From Tieghemiomyces parasiticus (Eukaryota > Kickxellomycota > Dimargaritomycetes > Dimargaritales > Dimargaritaceae): a stretch of 25,187 nucleotides of DNA. Every line of letters starts with the position of its first letter. The first letter of the stretch is position 1. The stretch covers positions 1 through 25,187 of the forward strand of contig JANBPT010000717.1 of NCBI GenBank assembly GCA_027575765.1, read 5' to 3'. A model generated the notes under the pieces. That model was not told where the DNA came from. It ran no database searches and saw only the letters and a program-made list of their open reading frames with translations. Both the position numbers and the translations under genes were made by a program. Below, in pieces: positions 1-8,876 of the stretch.

Positions 1-1
1 G

Positions 2-1087
2 TCTACTTCTCAAACCCCCTCCCCCACTCCACCCAAGTTTACCAGGCTTGATGTGCGGGTCCTCTTTTATAATTACTCTCTGGAGGACCGCAAGGCAGAT
101 GATATTTTTAACGTTTCGACATTCAAGCTGGGCTCAGCTGCCCCTAGCCACTCCACCATCTACAGCTGGCTGGCTCGCTTTCGCACAGGTCACTGCTCTT
201 CTGCAGATGACCCTCATTCTGGCCGCCCATTAGATGGCATTGGTGCATATTATGGGGACGTAATCCTGAGGCGGTTGGGGAAAGACCCTCAACTTACTAT
301 TGAGCAGCTGGCCAGGGCCTGCCACACTTCCCCTAGTACCATGCGCAATGTCCTGCGCAGGGACATGGGGTTGCACAGCTATTTCAATTGCTGGATCCCC
401 CGCAATCTCACCGACAACCAGCGCCACAAGCGGGTACATTTTGCCACTGGGTTCCTGGAGAAATTTGATGGGGCCAATGACTACCTGCTGGACTCCATTG
501 TCACAGGTAACAAGATTTGGGTGTACCTTTATGATCCTCCTGCTGGCTCCAATCGCCGGAGGTGGTGCCCTAAAGGTGGCCCTGTCCCAACTGAGACCCG
601 CCAAGGTTGTACCACACCCAAGGTGATGTTGACCATTTATTTCACCAGTCATGGCCTATTACACCTGAGCGTCATGCCCCCAGGTGTCAAGGTCTCCGCC
701 AAACTCTATGTAGAGTACGGGCTGGAGCCCATGGTCCAGGCCTGGGTGGAGGCACGTGGAAGTCTGGACCGTCACCCCCTGCGGCTTCACCATGATAATG
801 CACCACCGCATTGTGCTGCAGCTACCCAGGCCTACATTTCCAACTCTAAACTCAAACTTCTGCCAGCCCCTCCTTACAGTCCTGATCTGGCCCCCTGCGA
901 CTTCTGGCTGTTCAGGAATATCAAACAGCGGCTGAGGGGCAAGGAGTTCAGCACAGTAGAGGCAATCGTGGACGCCTGGCAATTGCAGTTAGCCAGGCTC
1001 CAGCCACATGACTACAGAGCCTGTTTTGATAGATGGATAGAAAGAGCTCGCCGAGTGGTACAGAGTGGTGGAAGCTTTATTGAATAA
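2..1087 (+). CDS. Mariner-family transposase (DD34D type), 5' partial, first catalytic Asp replaced
   Basis: This is a cut-and-paste DNA transposase that would act in the nucleus on its own terminal repeats. The frame is open to the left edge and has no early ATG, so the N-terminus lies outside the window. Counting from the GTG at 53, there is a first helix-turn-helix (about 20-45), a GRPR-like linker (SGRPL, 56-60), a second helix-turn-helix (about 81-106), a WVPHELT-like motif (WIPRNLT, 114-120), then the RNase H-like core. The second and third catalytic acidic residues are present: HHDNAPPH (Asp248) and YSPDLAPCDF (Asp283), separated by 34 residues as in mariner. The first, normally TGDE, reads TGNK, so residue 153 is Asn. 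The frame has no stop or frameshift, but the enzyme is probably inactive. A polyadenylation signal AATAAA (1083-1088) overlaps the stop codon. Confidence 0.88.
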   Translation, partial: STSQTPSPTPPKFTRLDVRVLFYNYSLEDRKADDIFNVSTFKLGSAAPSHSTIYSWLARFRTGHCSSADDPHSGRPLDGIGAYYGDVILRRLGKDPQLTIEQLARACHTSPSTMRNVLRRDMGLHSYFNCWIPRNLTDNQRHKRVHFATGFLEKFDGANDYLLDSIVTGNKIWVYLYDPPAGSNRRRWCPKGGPVPTETRQGCTTPKVMLTIYFTSHGLLHLSVMPPGVKVSAKLYVEYGLEPMVQAWVEARGSLDRHPLRLHHDNAPPHCAAATQAYISNSKLKLLPAPPYSPDLAPCDFWLFRNIKQRLRGKEFSTVEAIVDAWQLQLARLQPHDYRACFDRWIERARRVVQSGGSFIE

Positions 1088-1101
1088 AACTAATTTGACT
1101 T

Positions 1102-1133
1102 AGAAATCCTCACAATAATTTGAGGCACCTGTA
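1102..1133. repeat. Candidate 3' terminal inverted repeat plus TA target site
   Basis: Just downstream of the transposase stop, the reverse complement of this stretch starts TA-CAGGTGCCTCAAATTATT. A CAG-type terminus beside TA is typical of Tc1/mariner ends. The partner repeat is not in the window, so inner and outer limits are approximate. Confidence 0.45.
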
Positions 1134-1307
1134 TATTTAGCTAGGAATATTAAAAAAAAACAATCACTGAGCGTTACAAGTAACTGGGAAGGGAGAGGGG
1201 TTGAGGCTGGCCTGGCATCGTCTTTACTTTGCCGCGTCCTCATTTGTTGTATGTGTAGGCCTTATCCATACTAGTCCTCTAACTGAATCCAAGCTGTACA
1301 ATCTGAC

Positions 1308-4227
1308 ATGGACCCAGCCAGTCTAACGCTCACAACTGCCAATTGTGCCGCCGACCAGGATCCGCGGGCCGGGCGTCGAGTTTGGGTGTCGGTACCCAGC
1401 ATGCGCCAGAGCCGACTCTCCATCGGGGAACATGTGCTAGTCCGGCCCTCCCCCGCTCCGGCGCATCCCGTACCGGGTCTAACTACCAGCTCCACTGTCG
1501 ATTCTGGCCGGTCCGCTTACTATATCGGCCCGATATGGCCGACGGACGCCGTCGACGGTCACCACGGTAAGTCCAGTTCTCTTGGTCAGGGATTTTTTTA
1601 AAAAAATATATTGTTTTTTAAACAATAATCGAGCGGTCGTGACCTCCACCTTGCCAGCCGTTGGTCCATACTCAACTGTGATAAGGCGCGGTACTCATTG
1701 CCCCCCCGCCCTGCCCCACCTCGTTCTGACCACCTTAGAGGTCCGACTGGGACCCCTCGCACGGCTCAATGCCAACCTGCGGCTCGGCGACTCTGCCTCT
1801 ATTACTCCGCTGATGGCGCCAGCCGTACCTGCGCGGACCGTTGCACTGGGCTTCTTGACCCAGTCCGTGCCAGCTCTAACGGAGTTCCTCCGGCTGTACA
1901 TTCACGAATTGCTCATTGATATCAGTTTGATTTTTCCCGGTATGCTGGTGAACGTTCCGTTGGGCATGGTCAACTACCGGCTCCAAGTTACCTCCCTCCG
2001 GGGGTTCCACGCCGACCCGTCGCTGACCTCAGGGGAACCAGTGAGTTACCGTGTCAACCGTGACACGGAGCTGACCTTTTCCCAGGCCAAACAGCCCGCG
2101 CCGAGCGCACCTACCATGGCTAAGGTGGGCTATCACGAGGTCGGGGGGCTGGAGAAAGAAGTAGCTGCCGTGCGGGAGACTGTAGAGTTGCCCCTGACTC
2201 GTCCGGAGCTATTTCATAAATATGGTAAGGGATGACCCTATGGTATGGCATCTATATATCTATAAGGCGAAGGGCTCAGTTCCCACATCCTCAGAGCCCC
2301 CGTACGCCCCCGGTATGTACACCTAGCGGTAAAGGGTGACCTTCAGCCCAGTCCCCCCTAGTTCCTTCCCCACCTGCACCACCGCTTAACTCTTGATCAT
2401 ACCCTCATTCCCATGCTCCCACCGTTAGGCCAACGGCCGCCCCGCGGCGTCCTACTCTACGGCCCACCAGGTACGGGCAAGACGTTAATCGCGCGGGCCG
2501 TTGCCTCGGAGACGGACGCGTTTGTAACGTGCATTAACGGTCCCTCAGTGATGAGCCGATTCTACGGCGAGACCGAGGCCACCCTCCGCCGCATTTTTAG
2601 CACGGCCATCGCCCACCAACCTTCCATCATCTTTATCGACGAAATTGACGCACTGTGCCCTAAACGGGACGAGTCGCTGGGCGAGTCTGAAAAACGCATC
2701 GTGGCAACCCTACTAACCCTCATGGACGGCTGTGCCGATGAGTCCACGTGGGCCGCCGGCGACCAAGGGGCGCCACGACTGGTGGTCATCGGAGCCACTA
2801 ACCGGCCGGACGCCCTAGACGAAGCCCTTCGGCGACCGGGCCGATTCGACCGCGAGATTGAAATTGGCGTTCCTGACCGACAGGCCCGCCTAGCTATCCT
2901 GCGCACCTTCCTGCGACGGATCCCGCACGCACTAACCGAAGAAGACATCGCAGGTATTGCGGCCGCCGCCCACGGGTACGTTGGGGCCGACCTGGCCGCG
3001 CTGTGTCATGAGGCTGGGTTGCGGGCCATTCAGCAGCACGTCGAGGCCCCGCAAACCGCACCCCACACGGATCGTGGGGCCGCCCCCGGCTTGGACCTCA
3101 AAGTCAGCGCAGCTGATTTACGTTACGCCATGCAGCGTGTCCGCCCCAGCGCCATGCGAGAGATTCTACTCGAAGTGCCCAAGGTGTATTGGCGCGACAT
3201 TGGTGGCCAGGCCGACGTGAAGCAGAAGCTACAGGAATCTGTCGAGTGGCCCCTGCAGCACCCGGAGGCCTTCCTCCGGATGGGAATCCGGCCGCCCAAG
3301 GGCGTGCTCCTCTACGGGCCGCCCGGGTGCAGCAAGACGCTCATGGCCAAGGCCCTAGCCACTGAGGCCGGTCTCAATTTCATCGCGATCAAAGGGCCCG
3401 AGCTCTTCAATAAGTGGGTTGGTGAGTCCGAGAAGGCAGTCCGCGAAGTGTTCCGTAAGGCCCGGCAAGCCTCCCCGTCGATCGTGTTCTTCGACGAGAT
3501 TGACGCCCTGACCGTCAAACGGGGCGGTGACGGGTCGTCGTCCGTGGCCGACCGGGTATTGTCGCAGCTGCTCAACGAACTCGACGGGATCGAACCCCTA
3601 GTGAATGTCACCGTGGTGGCGGCCACCAACCGTCCGGATATCATGGTAGGTAGTCGGAAGTAAAATTCTGAGGTGCTGGGCCGGTCGGGTACTCAGCGCG
3701 AAGCCCGGAACCGCCATGAATAAGCAAACCTGGCCAGGTTTCTATGGGCATCCGCTCTGCCGAGGCGGGCTCGGCCAGGGAATTAGCGTGTCGATATATA
3801 GACTAGCATTGTTCTCAACAAGGGATTTCTTGATCTTTAACACTATCCGTCTAACCTTTCCCCCTTTCTTTTACCACAGGATGAGGCCCTGCTGCGCCCT
3901 GGCCGAATCGACCGCATGCTTTATATCGGACCCCCTGATGAGACTGCTCGACATGAGATTCTACGGATCCAAGTGGCCAAGATGGCCTGCGCCGCGGACG
4001 TGGACGTTACTGATCTAGCCCAGCGCACCGAGGGATTCTCCGGTGCCGAGGTAGTGGCTCTTTGTCAGGAGGCGGCCTTTGCAGCCATGGAGGAAGATGT
4101 CCACGCGGCTGCGGTGGCCCATCGGCACTTTGTTGCCTGTTACAAGCGGTTTCACCGCCGCATTACGCCAGAGATGCTAAATTTTTATGCCGAATTCCAG
4201 CGCCGGCAGGCTACTCGGTCCGCGTGA
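1308..4227 (+). CDS. AFG2: AFG2/DRG1 (SPATA5-type) tandem AAA+ ATPase, ribosome biogenesis
   Basis: Exons are 1308-1566, 1658-2224, 2429-3645 and 3880-4227, giving 796 residues (yeast Afg2/Drg1 has 780). Donors are GTAAGT, GTAAGG and GTAGGT; acceptors are CCAG, TTAG and ACAG; phases match at each junction. Family members form a cytosolic hexameric ATPase that strips shuttling factors such as Rlp24 from pre-60S particles. An N-domain (about 1-240) precedes two AAA modules. D1 has Walker A GPPGTGKT (287-294) and Walker B IIFIDE (342-347). D2 has Walker A GPPGCSKT (572-579) and Walker B IVFFDE (627-632). The CSKT variant, [15 protein letters not shown] in D1 and ITPEML near the C-terminus point to Afg2 rather than Cdc48. 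The D2 sensor and arginine-finger segment [17 protein letters not shown] spans intron 3. An in-frame alternative acceptor for exon 2 ends at 1633; 1657 has the better pyrimidine tract. Confidence 0.92.
1593..1626 (+). repeat. Two adjacent AT-rich palindromes in AFG2 intron 1
   Basis: Seven T then seven A (1593-1606) form a perfect 14-bp palindrome. It is followed by ATTGTTT (1610-1616), a TTT loop and AAACAAT (1620-1626), a 7-bp hairpin. Both lie inside the 91-nt first intron, between donor 1567 and acceptor 1657. A transcript hairpin here would shorten the donor-to-branch distance. That role is inference. Confidence 0.7.
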
Positions 4228-4335
4228 CAGCCAGTTATCCCCGCTGTGCCCGTCTTTTCAGATGTGCGTACGTGCATGCGTGTGTACCTAGATATTGGCT
4301 TTAAAATGGGGTCTAAACAGAACGCAAATATATAC

Positions 4336-4341
4336 AATAAA
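4336..4341 (+). terminator. Polyadenylation signal AATAAA for AFG2
   Basis: A canonical AATAAA lies 108 nt after the AFG2 stop codon, in the 262-bp convergent spacer before the INTS11 stop. The rest of that spacer shows no gene. Confidence 0.5.
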
Positions 4342-4489
4342 AATGGACCCACATCATCGTTTCGTTGTCAGCAGCCACTTCATATATTCTTTTGGTTTGC
4401 TAAGAGGGAAAGGGTAGAAGGGGAGACGCTCAATGTCAGGTAGAGTACAAAATTAGCATCGGGCAACGATCCGGCCAACTCTTTAATGG

Positions 4490-6490
4490 TTAGGCCAACC
4501 GGTTGATGCTGGCCAAGACTTGGGAGGCCAGATCCTCGTCCTCGTAGTTCCACGTCATGACCAGGTCGACGGTGTTAGGTTCGTCGGGCATTTCCACCTG
4601 GATGGCCATGGTCTCGACAACGACAGTATGGTTGGCTGGGTTGAGGAGGACTCGGGCGGGCTGAACGTTCTCGCGGAGAAAGTTGTGGATAACCTGTAGG
4701 ACCTGATCTGTCGCCGATTGTCGATGGCGAGTCGAGTCCGATTCGGTTTCGGTAGAGGTTGTGCTAGTCACAGCCCCTGCTGACGGCGGCACCACCGCAG
4801 GGGGTCGGCGGGTCCACTTGGCCAGGACAGACTCGGGCCCGAACCGTTTGCGGGTCTCAAATTCCAAGGCGTGGGGCCGGATCTGCGCCTGGTCCTCCGG
4901 CAGGGCCTTCGGATCCAGGAGGCGCGGCGGTTCGGTGCCTGACTCGTCCACCACCAGGAGACCATCCACGGTCAAGTCAACCAGGGGTTTAAGCACCGGC
5001 GGGTCGGCGGCGGCGGTGGTCGCCGGGAAGTGCGGCGTGGCGGGCCCACCCAGCGTAGCGGTAGGATTTTCGCCTGGGGTGCCCGCAGCCTGCTGTTCAC
5101 GCTCCCACAACCGACGGTGAAACGCCGCATCGAGATGTACCGGGATGGCGCGACTGGTCTCAATGTCGATAGACTCGCCATTTGCCGGGTCGAAGCACGG
5201 GATCGAGAACTCCTTCATGACCTGAGATTTGAGATACCCCATCTTGGTCTTCTCGCCGTGCACGAGCACCACGTTGCGCGGTTCGCACTGGCGGATCAGC
5301 TGCATAATGCCCTTAGCGTCGGCGTGGGCGCTGAAGGACAGGTTCTTGACCTGAAGGTTGACATGCACGGTGGTGAAGTTGTCAATGTCGATCACCTTCT
5401 GACCCGCCAGGACCTTGGCCCCGACCGTGCCGGCCACGCAGTACCCGGGCATGATGATCATATTCTGACGCTCGTGGGCCCACTTCTTGAATACCTCAAG
5501 GGATGTACCAATGTGCAACATCCCGGGCGTGGCGAACAGAACCATAGGACCCGGTTGGTCCAGGTAGGCGCGGTCCCAGGGCTTGATATGTTTAAAGTCG
5601 AACATGTTGCGGTGAACGTATGCGTCCTTGATCTTCTGGTTGGTCCAGTTAATGAAGAGTTTGTAGTAGTTGTTGGCCTTCTCGGTAAGCCCCGCGGAGA
5701 AGTACACGGGCACCTTGAGACCCATGCGGTCCCAGAAGGTCTCGATCAAGATGCACAGCTCCTGGGCGCGGCCGAGGGCGAACACCGGGATGATGACCTT
5801 GCCACCCTGGGTTACGCAGTCGTACACTTTACTGAGGAAATCGCGTTCCCGCGAGCGTTTGGAATCCCGGATGGTGGTGGCGTAGGTGGACTCGGTGACC
5901 AGCACGTCTGGCCGGCACTTGTCGATCCAGGCCGACCCAAGGTGCCGGTCCGGGGTCATATTGTAGTCGCCGGTGTACACAATCGATTCGGTTCCGACCC
6001 GCACGTAGAACATGGCAGCGCCCAGGACATGGCCGGCGTAGTAGGCCTTGATCTCGATCTCATCGTCCTGCCAGTGGGTCTCGTGAAGGTTAACGGTGAC
6101 CACCTTCTTCATGCAATCCTTGAGGTTCTGCGACGTGAAGAAGTTGGTCTCACCCTTCCGCTCGACCGTAATCTTGCGGTAATCCTCGAGCAATATCGGG
6201 CAGATAGCCTTGGTCGGGTGCGTCATGTAGATGGGACCGTCATAGCCGCACATCTCCGTGAAGAACGGCAGCGCCCCGCAGTGGTCCAGGTGGAAGTGAC
6301 TAATGATGATACAGTCCAGGGCTTCGGTGTAGCGACCATCCTTGGAGATGTAGGAGAAGTCTGGGAACCGTCGCTCGTCGTTGAATCCCATGTGCATGCC
6401 GCAGTCGAACATGATGTTTTTGCCTCCTAGGGTGACCAGCAGACAGCTGCGGCCCACGTCCTGGCCCGCCCCCAGCGGAAGGATGCGCAT
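4490..6490 (-). CDS. INTS11: Integrator complex subunit 11 (INTS11), RNA endonuclease
   Basis: This is a single-exon gene of 666 residues (human INTS11 is about 600). INTS11 is the metallo-beta-lactamase/beta-CASP endonuclease of Integrator, cutting snRNA precursors and nascent RNA at paused RNA polymerase II in the nucleus. The N-terminus [12 protein letters not shown] and [17 protein letters not shown] is INTS11-type; the CPSF73 paralogue reads PLGAGQEVGRSC and differs after DCG. Zinc-site residues are visible: HFHLDH (His65, His67, Asp69, His70), His154 in AGHVLGAA, Asp175 in YTGDYN, Glu200 in TESTYATT, His389 in SFSAHAD and His411 in LVHGE. The C-terminal end, with [13 protein letters not shown], matches the conserved INTS11 tail, which binds INTS9 in animals. 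A low-complexity linker (about 465-600, rich in Pro, Thr and Ala) lengthens the protein. The ATG fits the family start MxxI-x-PLGAG. The gene diverges from TFIIS. Confidence 0.95.
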   Translation of the reverse strand: MRILPLGAGQDVGRSCLLVTLGGKNIMFDCGMHMGFNDERRFPDFSYISKDGRYTEALDCIIISHFHLDHCGALPFFTEMCGYDGPIYMTHPTKAICPILLEDYRKITVERKGETNFFTSQNLKDCMKKVVTVNLHETHWQDDEIEIKAYYAGHVLGAAMFYVRVGTESIVYTGDYNMTPDRHLGSAWIDKCRPDVLVTESTYATTIRDSKRSRERDFLSKVYDCVTQGGKVIIPVFALGRAQELCILIETFWDRMGLKVPVYFSAGLTEKANNYYKLFINWTNQKIKDAYVHRNMFDFKHIKPWDRAYLDQPGPMVLFATPGMLHIGTSLEVFKKWAHERQNMIIMPGYCVAGTVGAKVLAGQKVIDIDNFTTVHVNLQVKNLSFSAHADAKGIMQLIRQCEPRNVVLVHGEKTKMGYLKSQVMKEFSIPCFDPANGESIDIETSRAIPVHLDAAFHRRLWEREQQAAGTPGENPTATLGGPATPHFPATTAAADPPVLKPLVDLTVDGLLVVDESGTEPPRLLDPKALPEDQAQIRPHALEFETRKRFGPESVLAKWTRRPPAVVPPSAGAVTSTTSTETESDSTRHRQSATDQVLQVIHNFLRENVQPARVLLNPANHTVVVETMAIQVEMPDEPNTVDLVMTWNYEDEDLASQVLASINRLA

Positions 6491-7229
6491 GGTGGTCAGT
6501 TAGGATGGGTGGGAGGTCGAGGATGCGAGTTTTCGGTATTTGGCGGACAAAGGCGCAAGTGGGGGAGGAGGGTGATCGGACGGGCGAGGACGGTCGAAGT
6601 GGCGCGTGGGTGGGTGGAATGGTCACAATGAGGACAGTCGTGAACGGCAGAGGTGATCAGCAAGGGTTAACGGCGCAGGGCCGAGTGGACACCCGAAATT
6701 TCCATGGAACGCTTGAGGGAAATCACCGACGTGTGGGATAGGGCCTAGCGGGTCAGCGCCAGGCTCTGGAAGAAAACCACTGCCGGCTAACCAGGCCCAT
6801 GAGGATCTCATGGGCAGCTTCGGCACGGCCGATCCTTCTTTTCGCGAGCTGCTTCCGTAGCCCCGCCCCGAACCTAGGTTAGAAAAATATCAGGGTGTCT
6901 TTAGGTTACTACTATCGGGGGCTCGCCTCGAACTCCGACACTTGTGGATCTCCGGCGAGGGTGTACGCGACCTGGTGCCAGTGCGGGCCTGTCCGCCCCT
7001 TAACTGTGACGCCTTGACCCGTTAACTGGCGATTTTTTTCTTTTTAATATTTATGCTATCAAGTCCCACCTACCGCGTCGGTGATTCAAGGTTTCGCATT
7101 GCTCTAGCATTATCCATCGAGGCGCGTCAGTCGTTTCTCTCCTCCCCCACTTCCTCTCTGGCCCCATTCGTTACAAACCGTCTGTTCCTAACCTTAGACC
7201 GACGCCGTTGCAAAGACTCCGCTGCCAAC
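6491..7229. promoter_or_regulatory. Divergent promoter region, INTS11 (left) and TFIIS (right)
   Basis: These 739 bp between two divergent start codons hold no credible coding sequence. Visible features are a perfect 9-bp-arm dyad (6795-6815), a T-rich tract with AATATTTAT about 180 bp before the TFIIS ATG (7028-7052), and pyrimidine-rich sequence just upstream of TFIIS. No clear TATA box is placed. Both promoters must lie here. Confidence 0.7.
6795..6815. repeat. Perfect 9-bp inverted repeat with 3-bp spacer (operator-like dyad)
   Basis: GCCCATGAG, GAT, CTCATGGGC. The arms are perfectly complementary and the element lies inside the divergent promoter region. A dyad this short and symmetric could be a site for a dimeric transcription factor, or a hairpin if it lies in a 5' UTR. 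Confidence 0.65.
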
Positions 7230-8559
7230 ATGTCGGACATGGCTGAGATTCGTGCTCTGGGCAAGGCCATTCAGGCCGCCAATGAGAGCAACAAGATCAG
7301 CGTAAGTGGGCATAAGCTACCGTGTGGCTAGGCCAGATACAGGGTCAATACCGCCGACGAAGGGCCCTGATCGCCAGCGCATGCGTGCCAGGGTTCTGGT
7401 CAGTGCGTTGTGGGCCCTGGTTTTCTGTAACGCTTTCCCTTGAAATCAGTCTCACCCGCCCGAATTCTGTCTCCCACTCTCTTCTACCGGATCGCTTTAT
7501 CTAGGAGATTACCACCCTTCTGTCTCAGCTGACAAAGTTCACGGCCTCGGAGGAGATTCTTCGCAAGACGGAGATTGGTCTGTGCGTAGGTAAACTCCGT
7601 ACACACGCGGACCCGGCCGTCGCTCAGGCGGCAAAAGGGCTCGTGAGTAAATGGAAGCAGGACGTGATTAGCAATTCCAAGCTGAAGCCCAAAACCGCCG
7701 CCACCGCTGCAGCTAACGCGGCCAAAGCTACCACGGCCGTCCCGCGTCCGACGGCGGTGTCTACCAAGGGCGAGGCCACGCCGTCCCTAGGCCCGACCCC
7801 CGTTTCCACGCCGACGACGGCGACCGCTGCTACTCCGACCTTGGATACGAAACCAGCGCCTCCGGCGAAGCGGGAGCCGCGAACGGTAGCTACCGACAAC
7901 ATTTCCCTGAAATCTACAGGGGACAAGGCACGCGACAAGTGCGCCGAGATGCTATACGCCGCGCTGGCCACCGACAGCGGGGCGGACGGCGACCAGCTGT
8001 ATAAGCGCGCCCTGGCGATTGAGTCCTTCATCTTTGCCAGTAATGGGGCCGTCAACGCCGACTACAAAACCAAGCTGCGGTCGCTGTACCTCAACCTCAA
8101 GGAGAAGGCCAACCCGGGCCTTCGCGAGGCCGTGGCCAGTGGGGAACTGAGCATCCAGCGGTTCTGTACCATGTCCAAGCAGGACATGGTGTCCGAGGAG
8201 CGGAAGGCCCAGGACAGCAAGATCCGGGAAGAGAACCTGTTCAAGGCCCGTGGGGCCGGCCCCCAGGCCGCCGAGACGGACATGTTCCGCTGCGGGCGAT
8301 GCAAGAGCCGCAAGTGCACCTACTACCAGATGCAAACCCGCAGTGCGGACGAGCCCATGACCACGTTCGTCACCTGCACCAACTGCGAGAACCGGTGGAA
8401 GGTAAGTGTGATATGGCGGGTGAGGAGGCAGAACCCGGTGATTGGCTGCCATCCCCGTATCATATTCCGAGCGACGCTTCTTTTACTAACCTTATTAATG
8501 CCGAACTCTTGCCGCTTCCTTGCTAACTCCAAACACCCACCCCTTCCCAGTTCTGTTAG
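7230..8559 (+). CDS. DST1: Transcription elongation factor TFIIS
   Basis: Exons are 7230-7301, 7505-8401 and 8551-8559, giving 325 residues (yeast Dst1 has 309). TFIIS rescues backtracked RNA polymerase II by stimulating its intrinsic RNA cleavage. Domain I, the TFIIS N-terminal LW-type helical bundle, covers about 1-80 and ends in LVSKWKQDV. An Ala/Thr/Pro-rich linker (about 85-145) leads to the central polymerase-binding domain (about 150-265). The C-terminal zinc ribbon has Cys287/Cys290 and Cys315/Cys318, with the catalytic acidic hairpin RSADEPM (Asp306, Glu307). Family members end in WKFC. Here WK is the last codon pair of exon 2 at the GTAAGT donor, and the 9-nt exon 3 codes Phe-Cys-stop after a CTAAC branch site (8523-8527) and CCCAG acceptor. 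Reading through that donor gives a wrong, longer C-terminus. All junctions are phase 0. Confidence 0.95.
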
Positions 8560-8876
8560 GAACGGGGCCCGTGGCCGTTCCGGTGGCCCTGTGGCCATCG
8601 AACCGTACACGGCCACCTTCACTCTATAATTATATGTTCCGTGCCTTACTCGGGTTTCTTTAATGGCCAGTGGCTAGTTCCCACCCTCCCGGTCCCTTAC
8701 CTTCTGTAGTTATGAATCTATTTTTGTCTGCTCCGCTTCCACAAAACGTCCAGCCGGTATTACCTTCCAACTAATCAACATGATACATTACATCCGACCC
8801 CCATTGCCAAGTGCTGAAGGGTCCAGGTGACGAAAATCTACGGTGCAGACCACAGGCTTTTGAGCTGCCGCTCGTA
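8560..8876. other. Convergent 3' spacer, TFIIS and Rab escort protein
   Basis: These 317 bp separate two convergent stop codons and should contain both 3' UTRs. No canonical AATAAA was found on either strand, no RNA gene was recognised and no coding sequence is supported. Confidence 0.6.

Larger units (their letters stand above)
1..1133 (+). mobile_element. Tc1/mariner DNA transposon, left end beyond the window
   Basis: The stretch consists of a mariner-type transposase frame followed by about 45 bp of AT-rich sequence that stops at a TA dinucleotide (1132-1133). Tc1/mariner elements insert at TA and duplicate it. The reverse complement of the right end begins CAGGTGCC next to that TA, resembling the CAG-starting ends of many Tc1/mariner elements. 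The left terminal repeat and left TA are not in the window, so length and completeness cannot be judged. The element lies about 175 bp upstream of the AFG2 start codon, in its promoter region. Confidence 0.75.

Noticed and set aside
48..233. 61-codon frame at the left edge
   Set aside because: It overlaps the transposase in another frame, starts at TTG and has no domain.
5030..6430. 466-codon plus-strand frame antisense to INTS11
   Set aside because: Its product has no recognisable domain and mirrors the codon pattern of INTS11 on the other strand, which is a full, conserved enzyme. Long antisense frames are expected in GC-rich genes with few stop-complement codons.
7952..8452. 166-codon minus-strand frame across TFIIS
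   Set aside because: It overlaps the conserved TFIIS central domain and zinc ribbon on the opposite strand and has no independent support.
8402..8629. TFIIS C-terminus read straight through to the stop at 8627-8629
   Set aside because: It crosses a GTAAGT donor and destroys the conserved WKFC end, while splicing restores it exactly.
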